Below the pieces are notes generated by a model that did not search any database, was not told where the DNA came from, and saw only the letters and a list, made by a program, of their open reading frames with translations. Below, one piece after another: positions 1 through 10,466 of a DNA stretch of 64,000 nt. Position numbers and translations under genes: made by a program. The stretch covers positions 49,677,592 to 49,741,591 of the forward strand of contig CM070570.1 in the NCBI GenBank assembly GCA_036346355.1. The letters are read 5' to 3'. The DNA comes from Rhipidocladum racemiflorum (taxonomy: Eukaryota > Streptophyta > Magnoliopsida > Poales > Poaceae). Positions within the stretch are counted from its first letter, which is position 1. Each line of letters begins with the position of its first letter.

Positions 1-294
1 CAGGCTTTCTGAGACAGCAGTTGTCTATCTATGCTTTGCTCCTTCTTCTAAACAAGTTGTGAGTACTTGTTCTTTGTTTGTATTTCTCCAGATTGCTCTC
101 ACACTATTGCTGCCTTTACATTTTGCTTGATGATGCAATTTGGTCAATTGATGAGCTAAATGATTGTAGAAGTAACTTTGGCCTTGAATTAATATATACA
201 ATCTGTTATTTCTAGACAAGTATTATTTACTATTATTTCTAGACAAGTATTATTTACTGTTATTGATTAGATACTTATCACTTGTGTTTGCATT

Positions 295-436
295 AAGGAT
301 CTGCTAGAATGTCTCATACGGTTTGAGAGATTGATATATATATTATCACTTGCAAATGTTTTTGTCTGTGAGTGGATGTCCTATTTACTAGAGAGGTCAT
401 GCCGAAATTTTGTACATTCGGTGACTTAGTTTTAAG
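295..436 (+). repeat. Direct repeat, copy 1 (within CACTA leader)
   Basis: A ~140-bp stretch beginning with AAGGATCTGCTAGAATGTCT and ending GGTGACTTAGTT recurs almost unchanged at 20538-20680 in the same orientation. Small substitutions and single-base length changes separate the copies. A third fragment, AGTGGATGTCCTATTTACTAG, is present at 501-521. The two long copies lie on either side of the transposase genes, just inside the 5' leader and just before the 3' subterminal region. Confidence 0.85.
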
Positions 437-654
437 CCGGTTTTAAAGAGTTAAAAGGTTGGTTTCAGTCTTTTAGTAGAGGTAATAAGTCTTTTAGCTA
501 AGTGGATGTCCTATTTACTAGAATGTAGGTTGTTGCATGGGGCCTGTGACGTGCGAGTGATCCAACGTGATTTCGGCCACATAACCCTGTTGTCTTTGTC
601 ACCTAAGCCACGGTCGTACGTTGACATCGTTTCATTTGTATAGGTTTGAGAATG

Positions 655-1353
655 GGTGACGATCGAAGGCGATGTATGACGGATGGAGGAGTGATGGGGG
701 CACTCAAGGGAATGGGGCAGATCACGGATGCTTTCTTGAAGCAAGCATTATTTGGAGGAGCTGAATATGTGTATTGCCGTGTACCCTCTGCAAGAATAAC
801 AGCTACTACAGCAAGGATATAGTGCTTGATATCACATTTGTAAAAGCGGGTTCATGCCTAACTATTTGGTGTGGCACCATCATGGAGAGGCGCGAGGCGA
901 GGCCATTGAGTCGGACCATGGGGAGGATCACGATCGGATGGAAGAGATGCTGGATGATCTTGGCAGGGGGATTGAATTTAACTCGGGGGAGGCGTCACAG
1001 TCGGAGGAGGTTAAGGAATTCTATAGGCTCCTTGACGCCTCGGATGAGAAGCTGCATGACTTGACCAATGTGACCGTCCTGCAGGCGGTTACACGGCTTA
1101 TGTCGATGAAGTCGAAGTTCAACTTTTCGAACAAATGCTTCAACGCTTTGCTTGAATTTATGAATGATGTCCTTCCACCTAACCACAAGATGCCAAAGGG
1201 TTTGTACCAATCGAAAAAGTTGATGGCCGGCCTCGGGATGAATTACCAGAAGATTGATGTGTGTGAGAATAATTGCATGCTGTTTTGGAAAGATCATGAC
1301 AAGGATACTCATTGTATGCATTGTGGTAAGTGTAGATTCGTTGAGGTGGTAGA
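655..1353 (+). pseudogene. CACTA tnp2 transposase, N-terminal part, interrupted by Chromo-1
   Basis: The translation carries a transposase-associated N-terminal domain with DAFLKQALFGGAEYVY, a CxxC element (MPCTLCKNN) and the segment NYLVWHHHGEA. An acidic linker and the start of the tnp2 core follow (MPKGLYQSKKLMAGLG, and CMHCGKCRFVEVVD with its CxxCxxC pattern). These are characteristic of En/Spm tnp2 proteins, which bind element ends and catalyse cut-and-paste transposition. Single-base frameshifts fall near 770-775 and 850-865. The gene is cut at the codons for VVD, and the continuation (EEGVSVTTK) lies at 13908. I treat the first ATG of the conserved region (about 655) as the probable start. 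Not functional as it stands. Confidence 0.85.
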
Positions 1354-1958
1354 TGTAACACCCCAAAATTTTGCTTTCCTTAAATTCATGTGTGATTTGG
1401 CACTTTGGTGAATTTTTGGAATTTTCTGGAATTTATTTGGATTTATTTGGAATTTATTTGAATTTATTCCATTTTGAAATAATTAAAGAATTTAATTTTG
1501 CAAATAAAATTTTGTTGGAAATATTTTATTTGAGTCCAAAATGATCCAAAATATTTTCCAGAATTTTTCTGGAATTTTTCTGAGTCATTTGCTATTTTTA
1601 ATGAATTAAATGAATTATCAGGAATTATTTTAAATATTAAATCGCTGGAAAATCCAACTCGGGTCAAATCTTGTTCATCCGACCGAAGTCGGACTCGAGT
1701 CGACCGAGCAGATTGACTCGACCGAACCCACTCCTAACCCTAATCCATCCCAACCGTTGGATCAAGATCCAACGGTGAGATCCGCTTCGACCAGGCGGCG
1801 AGTGTCGGGACCGGACCGTCGCGCCGCGATCGTGGCGTTGGTTGTGCCACGCGTGGACGGCCACGATTTCGTCGTCTTCACCGAGTCCGAAGCTGGACTC
1901 GCCGCCGCGCCCGCCGTAGCAAATTAGGTTTCCGCTCTAGGTACGTAACGCCGAGGCT

Positions 1959-1967
1959 ATTTAAAGC
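1959..1967 (+). promoter_or_regulatory. TATA box of Chromo-1 5' LTR
   Basis: TATTTAAAG follows GCCGAGGC and is conserved at 11081-11089 in the 3' LTR. A related CTATTTAATG stands at 21714 in the Chromo-2 LTR. A transcription start near 1990 is inferred; this would make everything from about 1990 to the AATAAA at 4634 the R region. Confidence 0.6.
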
Positions 1968-1989
1968 GTGAGACGTCCCCCGAGGTTGC

Positions 1990-2327
1990 CCTCATCCTTG
2001 CGCACCCGTTCCCCCGAGCCATCTCGCCTGAGCCGCCGCCGTTTGGCCGCACGAGCTCGCCGGAGTTGGAAGTCTGTTCCGCCGCGGTTAAACGCCGATA
2101 TTCTGCCGTCGTCGTCCTCGCCCGTCATCAAGACCGAATCCGGATTCCCCAAGGCGAGGCAGCGTTCGAGTACCCTCACCTCGCGGAGAAGCCCGGCGCC
2201 CGTTGGACTCATCGTCGTCTTCATCTCCGGTGGCCACTGCTCCGTCGCGTCGCCATCGCCGTTCGCGAGCTCTGTCAGCCGTCCGATCCAGATCGCACGG
2301 CTAGGATCTCGCCACGTCACCCCGCCG
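1990..2327 (+). other. Putative LTR exon 1 (GC-rich), ending at a GT donor
   Basis: This GC-rich stretch after the TATA box ends at CCCGCCG|GTGAGATC (GT at 2328-2329). The same position in the 3' LTR is GT 11452-11453. In the diverged Chromo-2 LTR the matching boundary is GCCGAAG|GTAATT (GT 22089-22090). No ATG-initiated frame is conserved between families, so it may be untranslated. The frame ending SPRHPA-G is the one that would continue in phase into putative exon 2. Splicing is inferred, not shown. Confidence 0.4.
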
Positions 2328-3162
2328 GTGAGATCACGCTTCGAACTCCAGATCCAATCCCGACCGTTGGATCTAGATCCAACGGTCCGAAATCAATGCG
2401 TTAACCTAAAACGTGTCAACACTAGATCCAATCCGCGCCGTTGATTTTCAAATCAGCCGAGATCGAGCCACGCTGGCCCAGGAAGTTGGGCCGACGCGGT
2501 CGGCGCCATGCGCTGCGTGACGCCGACCGCCGGGCCCGCGTGTCGGTAGCTCGGCGAACCACACCATGACGTCCACGGCCGACGTCATGGCGGGCCCGCT
2601 GTCGAAATGTCCCAAGGTGTCTTGGCGTCGAGAATGACGCGTCATCCAGTAGGCCCATATGTCGATCCACGTGAGCCGTGGACCGAGTCCACCGTGGACC
2701 CGAGCCGAGCGTGGACCAAGCCCATGGACGGCCGACGTCGGCAGGCCAATCAGGAGCTGCCACGTGTCCATGCCGACGCAATAATTAATTTCGAAAAGAA
2801 AATGATTTATTAATTCGAATAATGATTTCAAATTTAGATTCAAACTTCAAACGCTTATAACTTTTGCGTTTCAACTCCGATTTGAGTGATTCAAATTTCT
2901 AAATTTGTATAAAATTGAGATCTACCTAAATATGAATTTTATTTAATTTTTGGACTAAAGTTTTTCTCTGCAAAATTATTTAATTGATTATTTAAACTTT
3001 AAATAATCATAACTTTTATGCGTTTAACTCCAAATTTGACGATTCCAGTTTCTAAAAATCCAGAAAATTATGTTCTCTCTGTTTATGGATTTTATTTGGA
3101 GTTTTGGGATCTTTTGCATAGTGTTTATTTGTGTATTTGCTATTTGCACGCTTTACGAGTAG

Positions 3163-3243
3163 ACGTTGAAGTGCCGGAAGGATTCGAAGGAGAAGTGTTG
3201 ACTCAGGATCCAACTCAAGACCAAGAACAAGTGCTTTTTGAAG
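3163..3243 (+). other. Putative LTR exon 2 encoding a conserved acidic segment
   Basis: The frame reads VEVPEGFEGEVLTQDPT then QDQEQVLFE, and can be followed upstream from LHALRVD. The proposed acceptor is CGAGTAG|ACG at 3162, and the proposed donor is GAAG|GCAAGT with GC at 3244-3245, an ideal GC-AG donor. Copies lie at 12290-12370 and, in Chromo-2, at 23092-23172. Against Chromo-2, changes are nearly all at third codon positions with no indels, unlike the flanks. If unspliced, the frame runs on as GKLCFDHIDP to a TAA at 3294-3296, also conserved. Confidence 0.5.
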
Positions 3244-4423
3244 GCAAGTTGTGCTTTGACCATATTGATCCTATTTCGAAATCTATTTTGATTTAAACTA
3301 TTGCATGCTAGTTTAATTAGAAAGATACTTTGTTTAAACATGGGGGTTAGATAAATACCAATTTGCTATATGACACCTTGATTACTTAAGTATGTGCCAT
3401 GACCCTTTGTCACCCTAGTTGTGGTTTACTAGTTGGACATTACTAAATTGCCAACATGGGTTTAGATCGTTGTAGTATCGCTTAGAGCACACTACGTGCT
3501 CATGACATGATTTTGGATAATCAAATGCTAATATTGACTTAATGATATATTGAACCTGTTTTGGAAAAGTATCATGTGATGTTGATGGCACGTGGTGCAT
3601 GGTAATCAAGCGGGGTTTGATAGCAGTTTTATTTGGGGCATGTGGCAAGAGTAATCAGGTGGGCAGTGTGGCATTGGGAGTGATGATTTGGTTTTTCGGG
3701 TAGTCTTGCCCTGGTCACTCTAAGGACTTAACCTTGCAAGCCTTTGAACTGGTCATACTTGCAACCACATGGCTGGAATGGGGCGGCCCTAGTTGACTAA
3801 GTCGCTAAGGACTCACTTGTGGAGCCTCAGGGGTGTCGATTACACCTTTTGTGTGATTGTACGGGGAGCGTATCGTGGTGTGGCGGATACCCATCTAACG
3901 GTGTGTTGGTCCCATACTTCGCCTTGGCTAAGGGAAGGGATGGTGTAGAGCACGAACAGGAGAGGACCACCTGTGTTGTTTGAGGCTTCCAGAAAGGCTT
4001 TATTCTGAGGAACTCGCCTTTGTGGTGTTTGATTGTATCTTGTGGGTAAAGTGCATAACCTCTGCAGAGTGTAGAATCTATTTGAATAGCCGAGTCCACA
4101 GTCTTTGGACAATGCTCGAATTACGATCAAGGGTTAGACTTTACGAAAATAACTTGGATTTGAAAAGTTGGGTTGATTTAGTAATGAAGTTGATGGAAAT
4201 GTGGTTTAGGATGGGGAAAAATGTTTATTAAATTTCTTGAGAAATTATTTATGCTTTACTTATTTCTCTTGCTGAATCTACTTTTATTACTTGTCAAGAG
4301 TCACATCGCAAATATACCTGAGCTATTCCTTTGTACCAAGCCATGCATATAGTATATTAGCTTGCATTACGTGCATGACTTGTCGAGTACCAAGTACTCA
4401 CCCTTGCCTCAACACAATACCAG

Positions 4424-4482
4424 TTGAAGAGGAGACTACGCCCGGTTCGGAGGAGGAGTTCCAAGAGGACCCGTCTACTTAG
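4424..4482 (+). other. Putative LTR exon 3, acidic C-terminus and stop
   Basis: After ACTCACCCTTG and the acceptor ATACCAG, the frame reads (V)EEETTPGSEEEFQEDPST and a TAG stop. The single base left over from putative exon 2 plus TT makes the V codon, so both exons join in phase. The 3' LTR copy is 13557-13615 (TTPVSEEE variant). A minus-strand relative at 29442-29470 reads (V)EEESTPVF and a stop behind an AG acceptor. In Chromo-2 the segment is missing (around 24360). AATAAA lies 152 bp downstream. Confidence 0.45.
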
Positions 4483-4633
4483 GGATGCGAGCCCGATCAG
4501 TTGCTGTGGTATCTTGGATGGCGCCACAGTTTATTTGATTTTCATTTCTTGTTATCTCTCTTTTAATAAGTTTAGCCTTGCAGGCATATATTTGTAACTT
4601 GGCCATAAGGTCGAGTAACCCTTTGATTATTTA

Positions 4634-4639
4634 AATAAA
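4634..4639 (+). terminator. Polyadenylation signal, Chromo-1 5' LTR
   Basis: AATAAA within TTTAAATAAAGTAC, conserved at 13772-13777 in the 3' LTR. It lies about 130 bp before the LTR end, as expected for the R/U5 boundary of a retrotransposon. Confidence 0.5.
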
Positions 4640-4771
4640 GTACTTTGATAGTATCGTTTGGTATGATTGTGATATATACCGATGTTAAGACTGTGGTGCA
4701 CTAGCGCGTTCTGGACTAGTGCTGAATACCTGAGAGGGTCGGATTTGCAAATTCGGGGTCCCGGCAGAAGG

Positions 4772-4785
4772 TGGTATCGAGCCAT
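4772..4785 (+). other. Primer-binding site, Chromo-1
   Basis: TGGTATCGAGCCAT starts 5 bp after the LTR end at 4766. It resembles the TGGTATCAGAGC complement of the 3' end of initiator methionine tRNA, with one base missing. Confidence 0.75.
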
Positions 4786-4982
4786 ACTTGACTGTAGGCT
4801 CAACCCTAAGCTAGAATGGTCGTAGTGAGGATAAAACCTATTTTCTAAAGCTAAAAAGTTGTCAAGAAAGGAAATGACATCTCGACTTATCCCTTCTCTC
4901 TTTCTTGTCTCTTGCTGGAATTTTCCCTTACCTTGTCACAATTTAAAAATTAGAGTTCTTACGTAAAGCACTCTTGTGACAG

Positions 4983-5752
4983 ATGGAGGAAGAGTTCAAC
5001 TACGTTGATGCAGGGAGTTGGTCACGCCGCGGAACTTTGGCATATGCTACTGATTCTCGGAGATTTTGAGAAGCCCCAATACCAAGTGGAAGTGATCGAG
5101 ACAAGCGAGGATTGATCAAGGCTTGTGACGTGAGGATTGAGGTACATGCTAGGAAAAAAGGGCCAGTGCAATCGCCTCGATACCTTTGACCTTTGCGGGA
5201 GATCTACAATGCAGATGGGTATCCAAGAAGTATCACGACGAGCAATGCGGCACATTACCCGTATCTACGCCAGAGAATGGAGAGTACGGTGTTCCGTTAC
5301 CATCCGTAGCAGCGATAACCTTCTTGACCGAAGGAGATTCAGGATGAGGATGCCACGGTTACACGGTTGGCACGATTTGTCGTCGCCAGGAGGATGTACT
5401 AGATAATACAAGCAAAGAGCTCTGAAGGCCCGCCAAGGAGATCACGACAGAGAAGAACAGATGGCGGGAAGCTCAAGAGTATGTGGCACACCTTCTACGA
5501 AGGATTGGCGAGTTGGAGATGACTTTGTACGGACCAGACCCAGAGCCAAGATCGAGCTACACGAGCGATTCAGAGGAGTCGGATCTCGATGAGGACATCG
5601 CTTCTTCGACTACCACAGAGGACATAGTTGCTGGACATGGCGATCGTTCGCGCCTATGCCACAAAGACCCGTACTGTGCCGTGGAGGTTTTCTCGATGAG
5701 TGAACATAGGTTCTATAGTGAGACTCCTTCGCCGAGTCGGGTCATAGAATAA
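4983..5752 (+). pseudogene. Chromo-1 leader ORF upstream of gag (orf0-like), frameshifted
   Basis: An ATG at 4983 opens MEEEFNYVDAGSWSRRGTLA. After frameshifts, coding-like text continues (FEKPQYQVEVIETSE, later AHLLRRIGELEMTLYGPDPE and an acidic Ser-rich tail SDSEESDLDEDIASS) to a TAA at 5750-5752. It lies between the PBS and gag, and I see no zinc finger or enzyme motif. Extra ORFs in this position have been described in some grass gypsy elements. That parallel is from memory and by position only, and the function is unknown. Confidence 0.55.
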
Positions 5753-5974
5753 AGAGTCACCCTTTAGGCGTTAGATTCGAGTTAGTTCGATTTGGATTTG
5801 CTTTGTTTCTTGAGTGTGCAAGATGTGTTGCAAGGCCCTTAGGCATTGTAAGTGACCATACCAAGTTACTAATAATAAAGATGGACCTTAAAGTTACCCC
5901 TTTCGCGCATAAGTTCCATATTACTTGTCTATTCTTGTTTCCCTCTCATCTCTAAACCTAGAGCAAATCGACAG

Positions 5975-7010
5975 ATGGTGAACACCCGTGGAAACTTTGG
6001 AAGCAATGGGAGCGGTTCTCGCCAGCAGAAACCCCAATGATGGAGCACCAAAGCACCGCCCTTTGGATATGCGAGAATTTGGGCGTTTCTTGCTGCCCAG
6101 ACTCAGTTGATGCATGCTATGATGCAACAAATGCAGCACGCCATCCTTTGCCAGGCCACTTTGCTAATCAAGTTAATCGGGGACCACGCTTGAGAATACA
6201 AGGTGTCGAGTTCATGAGGACGCAACCACACACTTGCTCTGGGACTGCCAATCCATTGGAGGCCGATGATTGGTTAAGATCAATTGAGAGGAAGCTACAC
6301 ATAGCTCAATGCATAGGGAATGAGAAGGTACTCTCGCTTCTCATCACCTGGAAGGAACAAATTACCGAATGGTGGGAGAACTTCGTGTCACGCAGAGAAC
6401 CCTCAAGATATCACTTGGGAAGAGTTCACGGTGCATTCCGCGATTATCACGTGCTGAAGGAATCATGGACCTTAAGAAGGAGGAGTTCAGAGCATCAAGC
6501 AAGGTAATCAGCCCGCTGGCCGACTACGAACAAGTTCACACAGCCTAGCACGCTACGCACCTGAGGATGTAGCGACGGATAAATCCAGACAGTCTCGTTT
6601 TATGAAGGGACTTAACTCAGGATTGCAAGTAGGGTTGATCACCCACACCTTTCCAGATTTCCAAGAGTTGGTGAATAAGGCACTTATTCTTGAGGACAAG
6701 CGCAAGGAACTGAATGAGAACAGAGCGCAGGATGCAACAAAGAAGGATCACGCCAGGAACGCATAGCGGCGCTTGAGAGTTGCACCAAATCAATTCTTCG
6801 TATTCCAACCACGAGAATGCAACAAGGACACCATCCTCAAGACCAGGACTGCCAACCGAACTACCAAACCCCAGCCCCGCTAGAAACACTACTCCAGTGC
6901 AAATCGGCAAAGGAACAAAGTGAGGCGCTGTTACAATCGCAACGAGCCAGGACACTTTGCCATGATTGTCCGAAGAAGACAGCAGAGCGACCCGATTCGC
7001 TTCAACCTAG
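5975..7010 (+). pseudogene. Chromo-1 gag (capsid/nucleocapsid), frameshifted
   Basis: It starts MVNTRGNFGSNGSGSR at 5975. After frameshifts one can follow a retrotransposon gag domain (about 6190-6560, e.g. NPLEADDWLRSIERKLHIA) and a lysine/glutamate-rich helix with FPDFQELVNKALILEDKRKE (6655-6715). A nucleocapsid zinc knuckle follows at 6928-6980: C-Y-N, then NEPGHFA, then CHDCPKK, the CCHC pattern split by an indel. Gag packages the element RNA into virus-like particles. At least five small indels or stops interrupt it. Confidence 0.75.
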
Positions 7011-7129
7011 GAACCACCCCAGCCTAGGACGCCAAAGATCAGGAGCCACACCCCAGGCCGTGGTGAGAGTCCGAGACAACCATGTCACCGCAGATGAACT
7101 GCAAAATGCTAAGGACGTCGAACTGGGTA

Positions 7130-7556
7130 AGTAACTTGTTAACTTTCAAGACTGCAACAGCTTTTGTTTGACTCGAGCTTCGCATTCGTTTGTTTCGCAA
7201 GGCTTTGCTACTAGAAATGATTTAAGGATTGCAAGACTTAAGTGCATGCTTTTAGTTCAAACCCACAGTTCCGAACTCCGAGCGGAAGTAGGATGTTCGG
7301 GGTGAGAATACTAATAGATGGAATAGAGTTCCTTGCAAACGTTATAATTTTGGAGACCCAGACCTTAGAGTTCATATTGGGAATTGATTGGTTATCCAAG
7401 CACAAGGCCGTATTGGATTGTGGACGAAGGACTATCTCAGTTGAGAGCCCGTGTGGGAAGAAAGTGGAATTTCAAGCCACTGCGGTTAGAGATGGACAGT
7501 TGATGGTTAACAGTACCAAGGCAATCGGCATAGAGGATGTCCCAAAGAGTGAATGA
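7130..7556 (+). pseudogene. Chromo-1 aspartic protease
   Basis: The active-site region is visible as LFDSSFAF at about 7168-7195 (DSG-type motif with the Gly altered). It is followed by the family-typical FGVRILIDGIEFLANVIILE, the ILGIDWLSKHKAVLDC motif (7375-7425) and VEFQATAV. It is part of the Gag-Pol polyprotein, which the protease would cleave. A frameshift separates the active site from the 7242-7556 open stretch. Confidence 0.75.
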
Positions 7557-7579
7557 GTACCCGATGTTTTTCCCGAAGA

Positions 7580-8520
7580 TCTACGGTATGCCGCAGACAG
7601 GGGACATAGAGTTTGTGATAGAGCTTGTACTGCACAAAGACCGATAGCAAAGAGACCCTATCGGATGTCTACCGAGGAGTTGGTAGAAATGAAGAAACAG
7701 CTAGAAGAGTTAATGGAGAAAGGATTTATCAGACCAAGTTCGCCGTGGGGAGCACCGGTTTTGTTTGTCAAGAAGAAGGGCGGGAGTTTCGGGATGTGCA
7801 TTGACTACCGTGCACTCAATGAAGTCACCGTGAAGAATAAGTATCCGCTACCCAGGATTGATGATTTGTTTGATCGGTTAAGAGGAGCCGGAGTTTTCTC
7901 CAAGATTGATCTCGAGATCGGGATACCATCGCTTGAAGATCTGATCGAGAAGATATTCGAAGATCGCATTCTCGTCCAAGATATGGACATTACGAGTTTA
8001 CTGATTATGTCCTTTGGACTCGATTTAATGCGCCATTATTTCATGAATATGATGAATAAGGTGTTCATGGAATATTTGGACAAGTTTGTCGTCGTGTTCA
8101 TAGACGATATCCTGGTCTACTCCAAGACAGAGGATGAACATGCCGAACACTTAAGGCGAGTTTTGGAAAAGCCGAGGAACGACAACTTTTCGCCAAGTTC
8201 GGCAAGTGTGATTTTTGGAAGGACAAGGTGGAGTTTCTTGGACATGTAATGACCGCAGAGGGAGTCATTGTGGATCCAAGCAAAGTAGAAGCGGTGTTAC
8301 ATTGGGAGCGTAGAAGGCTGTGACCCAGATTCGAGTTTCCTTGGAATGGCAGGATACTACCGCCCGTTTCATCGAAGGCTTTTCGACAATTGCGAAACCT
8401 CTTACGCAATTGCTGAAGAAGGAAAAGAAGTTTGCATGGACGCCGAGAATGTGAGAAAGGATTTGGGAGCTGAAGAAGCAATTGACATCGGCAGGTGTTA
8501 GTTCTAGGGATGTTGCTCAA
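7580..8520 (+). pseudogene. Chromo-1 reverse transcriptase
   Basis: Motifs follow Ty3/gypsy order: the PYRM substrate segment (7656), ELMEKGFIRPSSPWGAPVLF, MCIDYRALNEV, YPLPRIDDLFDRL, FSKIDL (7900-7920), and the FIDDI form of the YxDD catalytic box at 8097-8111 followed by LVYSKTEDEHAEHLR. The stretch 7918-8030, which should hold GYHQ/TAF-type sequence, is badly corrupted but keeps the length. Frameshifts occur near 8170 and 8300. It copies element RNA into cDNA in the particle. Inactive here. Confidence 0.85.
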
Positions 8521-8900
8521 AGCTTCGATATTTATTGTGACGCATCGCGCCAAGGACTTGGATGTGTGATGCGAGAATGGAAAGGTCGCCGCCTATGCAT
8601 CAAAGCGATTGAGGCCGCATGAGGAAAATTATCCGACACATGACCTAGAGTTAGTGCCGTAGTGCATGCTTTGAAGATATGGCGTCACTATCTGATTGGA
8701 AACAGATGTGAAGTATATACGGATCATAAGAGCCTTAAGTACATATTCACCCAGTCGGATCTGAATATGAGGCAGAGGAGATGGCTAGAGTTGATCAAGG
8801 ACTATAATGTTGGAATCCATTACCATCCCGGGAAGGCCAACGTGGTAGCCGATGCCCTGAGTCGGAAAAGTCATACCGTGAGTACGTTGCTAGCCGCAAG
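8521..8900 (+). pseudogene. Chromo-1 RNase H domain
   Basis: FDIYCDASRQGLGCVM begins at about 8524 (catalytic Asp). After frameshifts HALKIWRHYLIGNRCEVYTD and HKSLKYIFTQSDLNMRQRRW (8665-8800) and KANVVADALSRKS follow. This is the usual Ty3 tether/RNase H order between RT and integrase. Confidence 0.8.
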
Positions 8901-9089
8901 TCAGGATGAGTTATGTGAGGATTTTCAGAAAATGAAGATTGAGGTAGTACCTAGGGGATTCTTGGCCACAATAGAAGTAAAGCCTACCCTAGAGGATCAG
9001 ATCCGGGAAGGACAGAAGGATGATGACAAGATCCGTAGGATTAAGTCCAAAAAGGAGGAAGGCAAGGCAGAGGACTTCAAGTTGGATGA

Positions 9090-10420
9090 GCAAGGCACGT
9101 TGTGGATGAAGGATCGCATTTGTGTGCCTAACAAAAAGGAGTTAAAGCGGTGATTACGGAAGAAGCCCATGACTCAAGTACTCGATTCATCCCGAAGCGC
9201 CAAGATGTATCAGGATCTCAAGGAGAGATTACGGTGGCCGAGTATGAAACGTGAAGTTGCCGAGCATGTTGCATTGTGCGACGTATGCCAGAGAGTCAAG
9301 GCAATGCATCGAGAGACCAGCAGGATTGCTACAAATTACGAAAATACCTGAGTGGAAGTGGGAGGAAATCGGAATGGATTTCATTACCGGTTTGCCGAAG
9401 ACTCAAGGAGGTTATGACTCCATATGGGTTATAGTGGATCGCTTGACTAAAGTAGCCCATTTTATCCCCGTGAAGACCACTTACTCGGAGATAAATTAGC
9501 GAAATTGTATATGATCGAGATTGTTTGTTTGCACGGAGTGCCAAAGAGGATTGTATCGGACAGAGGTACCCAATTTACCTCAAGGTTCTCGGAATAAGTT
9601 GCATGAAGCCATGGGGACCCGTTTGAACTTCAAGATACCTTATCATCCACAGACGGATGGACAGACCAGAAAGAGTCAACCAGATTCGGAGGATATGCTA
9701 AGAGCTTGTGCATTAGCTTATGCTACCTCTTGGGATAAGAGTTTGCCGTATCTTTGAGTTCGATTACAACAATAGTTATCGAGGCTAGTTTCTGAGATGT
9801 CACCTTTTGAGGCCTTTGTATGGTCGACCACCTGTCGGACGCCATTGAATTGGAATGAGACCGTGGCGCCCGTGTCTTTGGGCCTCGATATTCTTCAAGA
9901 AATTTGAAGAAGCGATTGCCGTGATTAGGGAAAAGTTGAAGATAGCCCAATCTCGGCGAGAAGAGTTATGCTGACAATCGTCGCCGAGACTTGAGTTTTG
10001 AACCAGAAGACTTTGTTTATCTCAGAGTTACGCCTCTCAGGGGAGTTAAGAGGTTCCATGCCAAAGGGAAACTCGCACCCCGTTATGTTGGACCATTTAA
10101 GATTTTGAGCCGCAGGCGAAGTTGCTTACCGGTGGAGTTGCCACGATCGCTAGCAGAGTACACGGCGTATTCCGTGTGTCCTGGGCTTGAAGAAATGTCT
10201 CCGAGTTCCCGAGGAGCAGACATCGCTAGAGTCAATTGAGTTGCAAGAGGACTTGACTTATAAGGAGTATCCCGTGAGGATTCTAGACACAATGGATCGA
10301 GAAACTAGAAACAAGTCAACCCATTTCTGTAGAGTTCAGTGGAGCAACCACGAAGAAAGTGAAGCGACTTGGGAGCGCGAAGAGGATTTGAAGAAAGAGT
10401 TTCCAAACCTATTCCTTTAG
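9090..10420 (+). pseudogene. Chromo-1 integrase with C-terminal chromodomain-like tail
   Basis: The H2C2 zinc finger is visible at 9150-9310 (SIHPGSAKMYQDLKE with indels, then CDVCQRVK). The catalytic core starts WEEIGMDFITGLP (first Asp ~9375), has IVSDRGTQF-type sequence around 9550 (second Asp), and KIPYHPQTDGQT at 9630-9665 near the Glu. A GPF-type C-terminal module follows (VTPLRGVKRFHAKGKLAPRY, 10030-10085). The tail with VRILDTMDRETRNK and VQWSNHEESEATWERE (10270-10390) is the chromodomain-like end typical of chromoviruses, thought to direct integration to heterochromatin. The stop codon is TAG at 10418-10420. Several frameshifts. Confidence 0.82.
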
Positions 10421-10450
10421 TAAGCCCTGAATCTCGGGGACGAGATTCTA

Positions 10451-10466
10451 TTAAGGGGGGGAGGTT
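10451..10466 (+). other. Polypurine tract, Chromo-1
   Basis: AAGGGGGGGAGG directly precedes the 3' LTR, the usual plus-strand priming site. Confidence 0.75.

Larger units (their letters stand above)
1..1353 (+). mobile_element. CACTA (En/Spm) transposon, left segment (5' terminus outside window)
   Basis: This is the upstream part of one CACTA element. It holds an AT-rich leader with intron-like stretches and the first part of the tnp2 transposase gene. The element is interrupted at 1353/1354 by Chromo-1 and resumes at about 13903 in the same tnp2 reading sense. Its 3' end at 21700 carries the GTAGTG terminus. The 5' CACTA terminus is not in the window, so full length is unknown. Bases 1-650 show no recognisable coding exon. 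They include one copy of a ~140-bp repeat (295-436) found again near the 3' end. Confidence 0.85.
1354..4766 (+). repeat. Chromo-1 5' LTR
   Basis: It begins TGTAACACCCC and ends GTCCCGGCA, and is repeated at 10467-13902. The layout is an AT-rich U3 start (1354-1660), a GC-rich promoter and first-exon zone (1680-2760) with TATTTAAAG at 1959, an AT-rich zone (2770-3140), a short conserved ORF (around 3148-3296), an intron-like zone, and a second acidic ORF (to 4482). AATAAA follows at 4634-4639. The two LTRs are almost identical in AT-rich parts but differ strongly, largely by small indels, in GC-rich parts such as 2440-2760. Confidence 0.92.

Noticed and set aside
1968..2444. Long overlapping open frames in the GC-rich part of the Chromo-1 LTR, read as a host protein
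   Set aside because: They arise from GC-rich composition. They have no ATG conserved between LTR copies, and the frame shifts between copies. I keep only the possible exon boundary.
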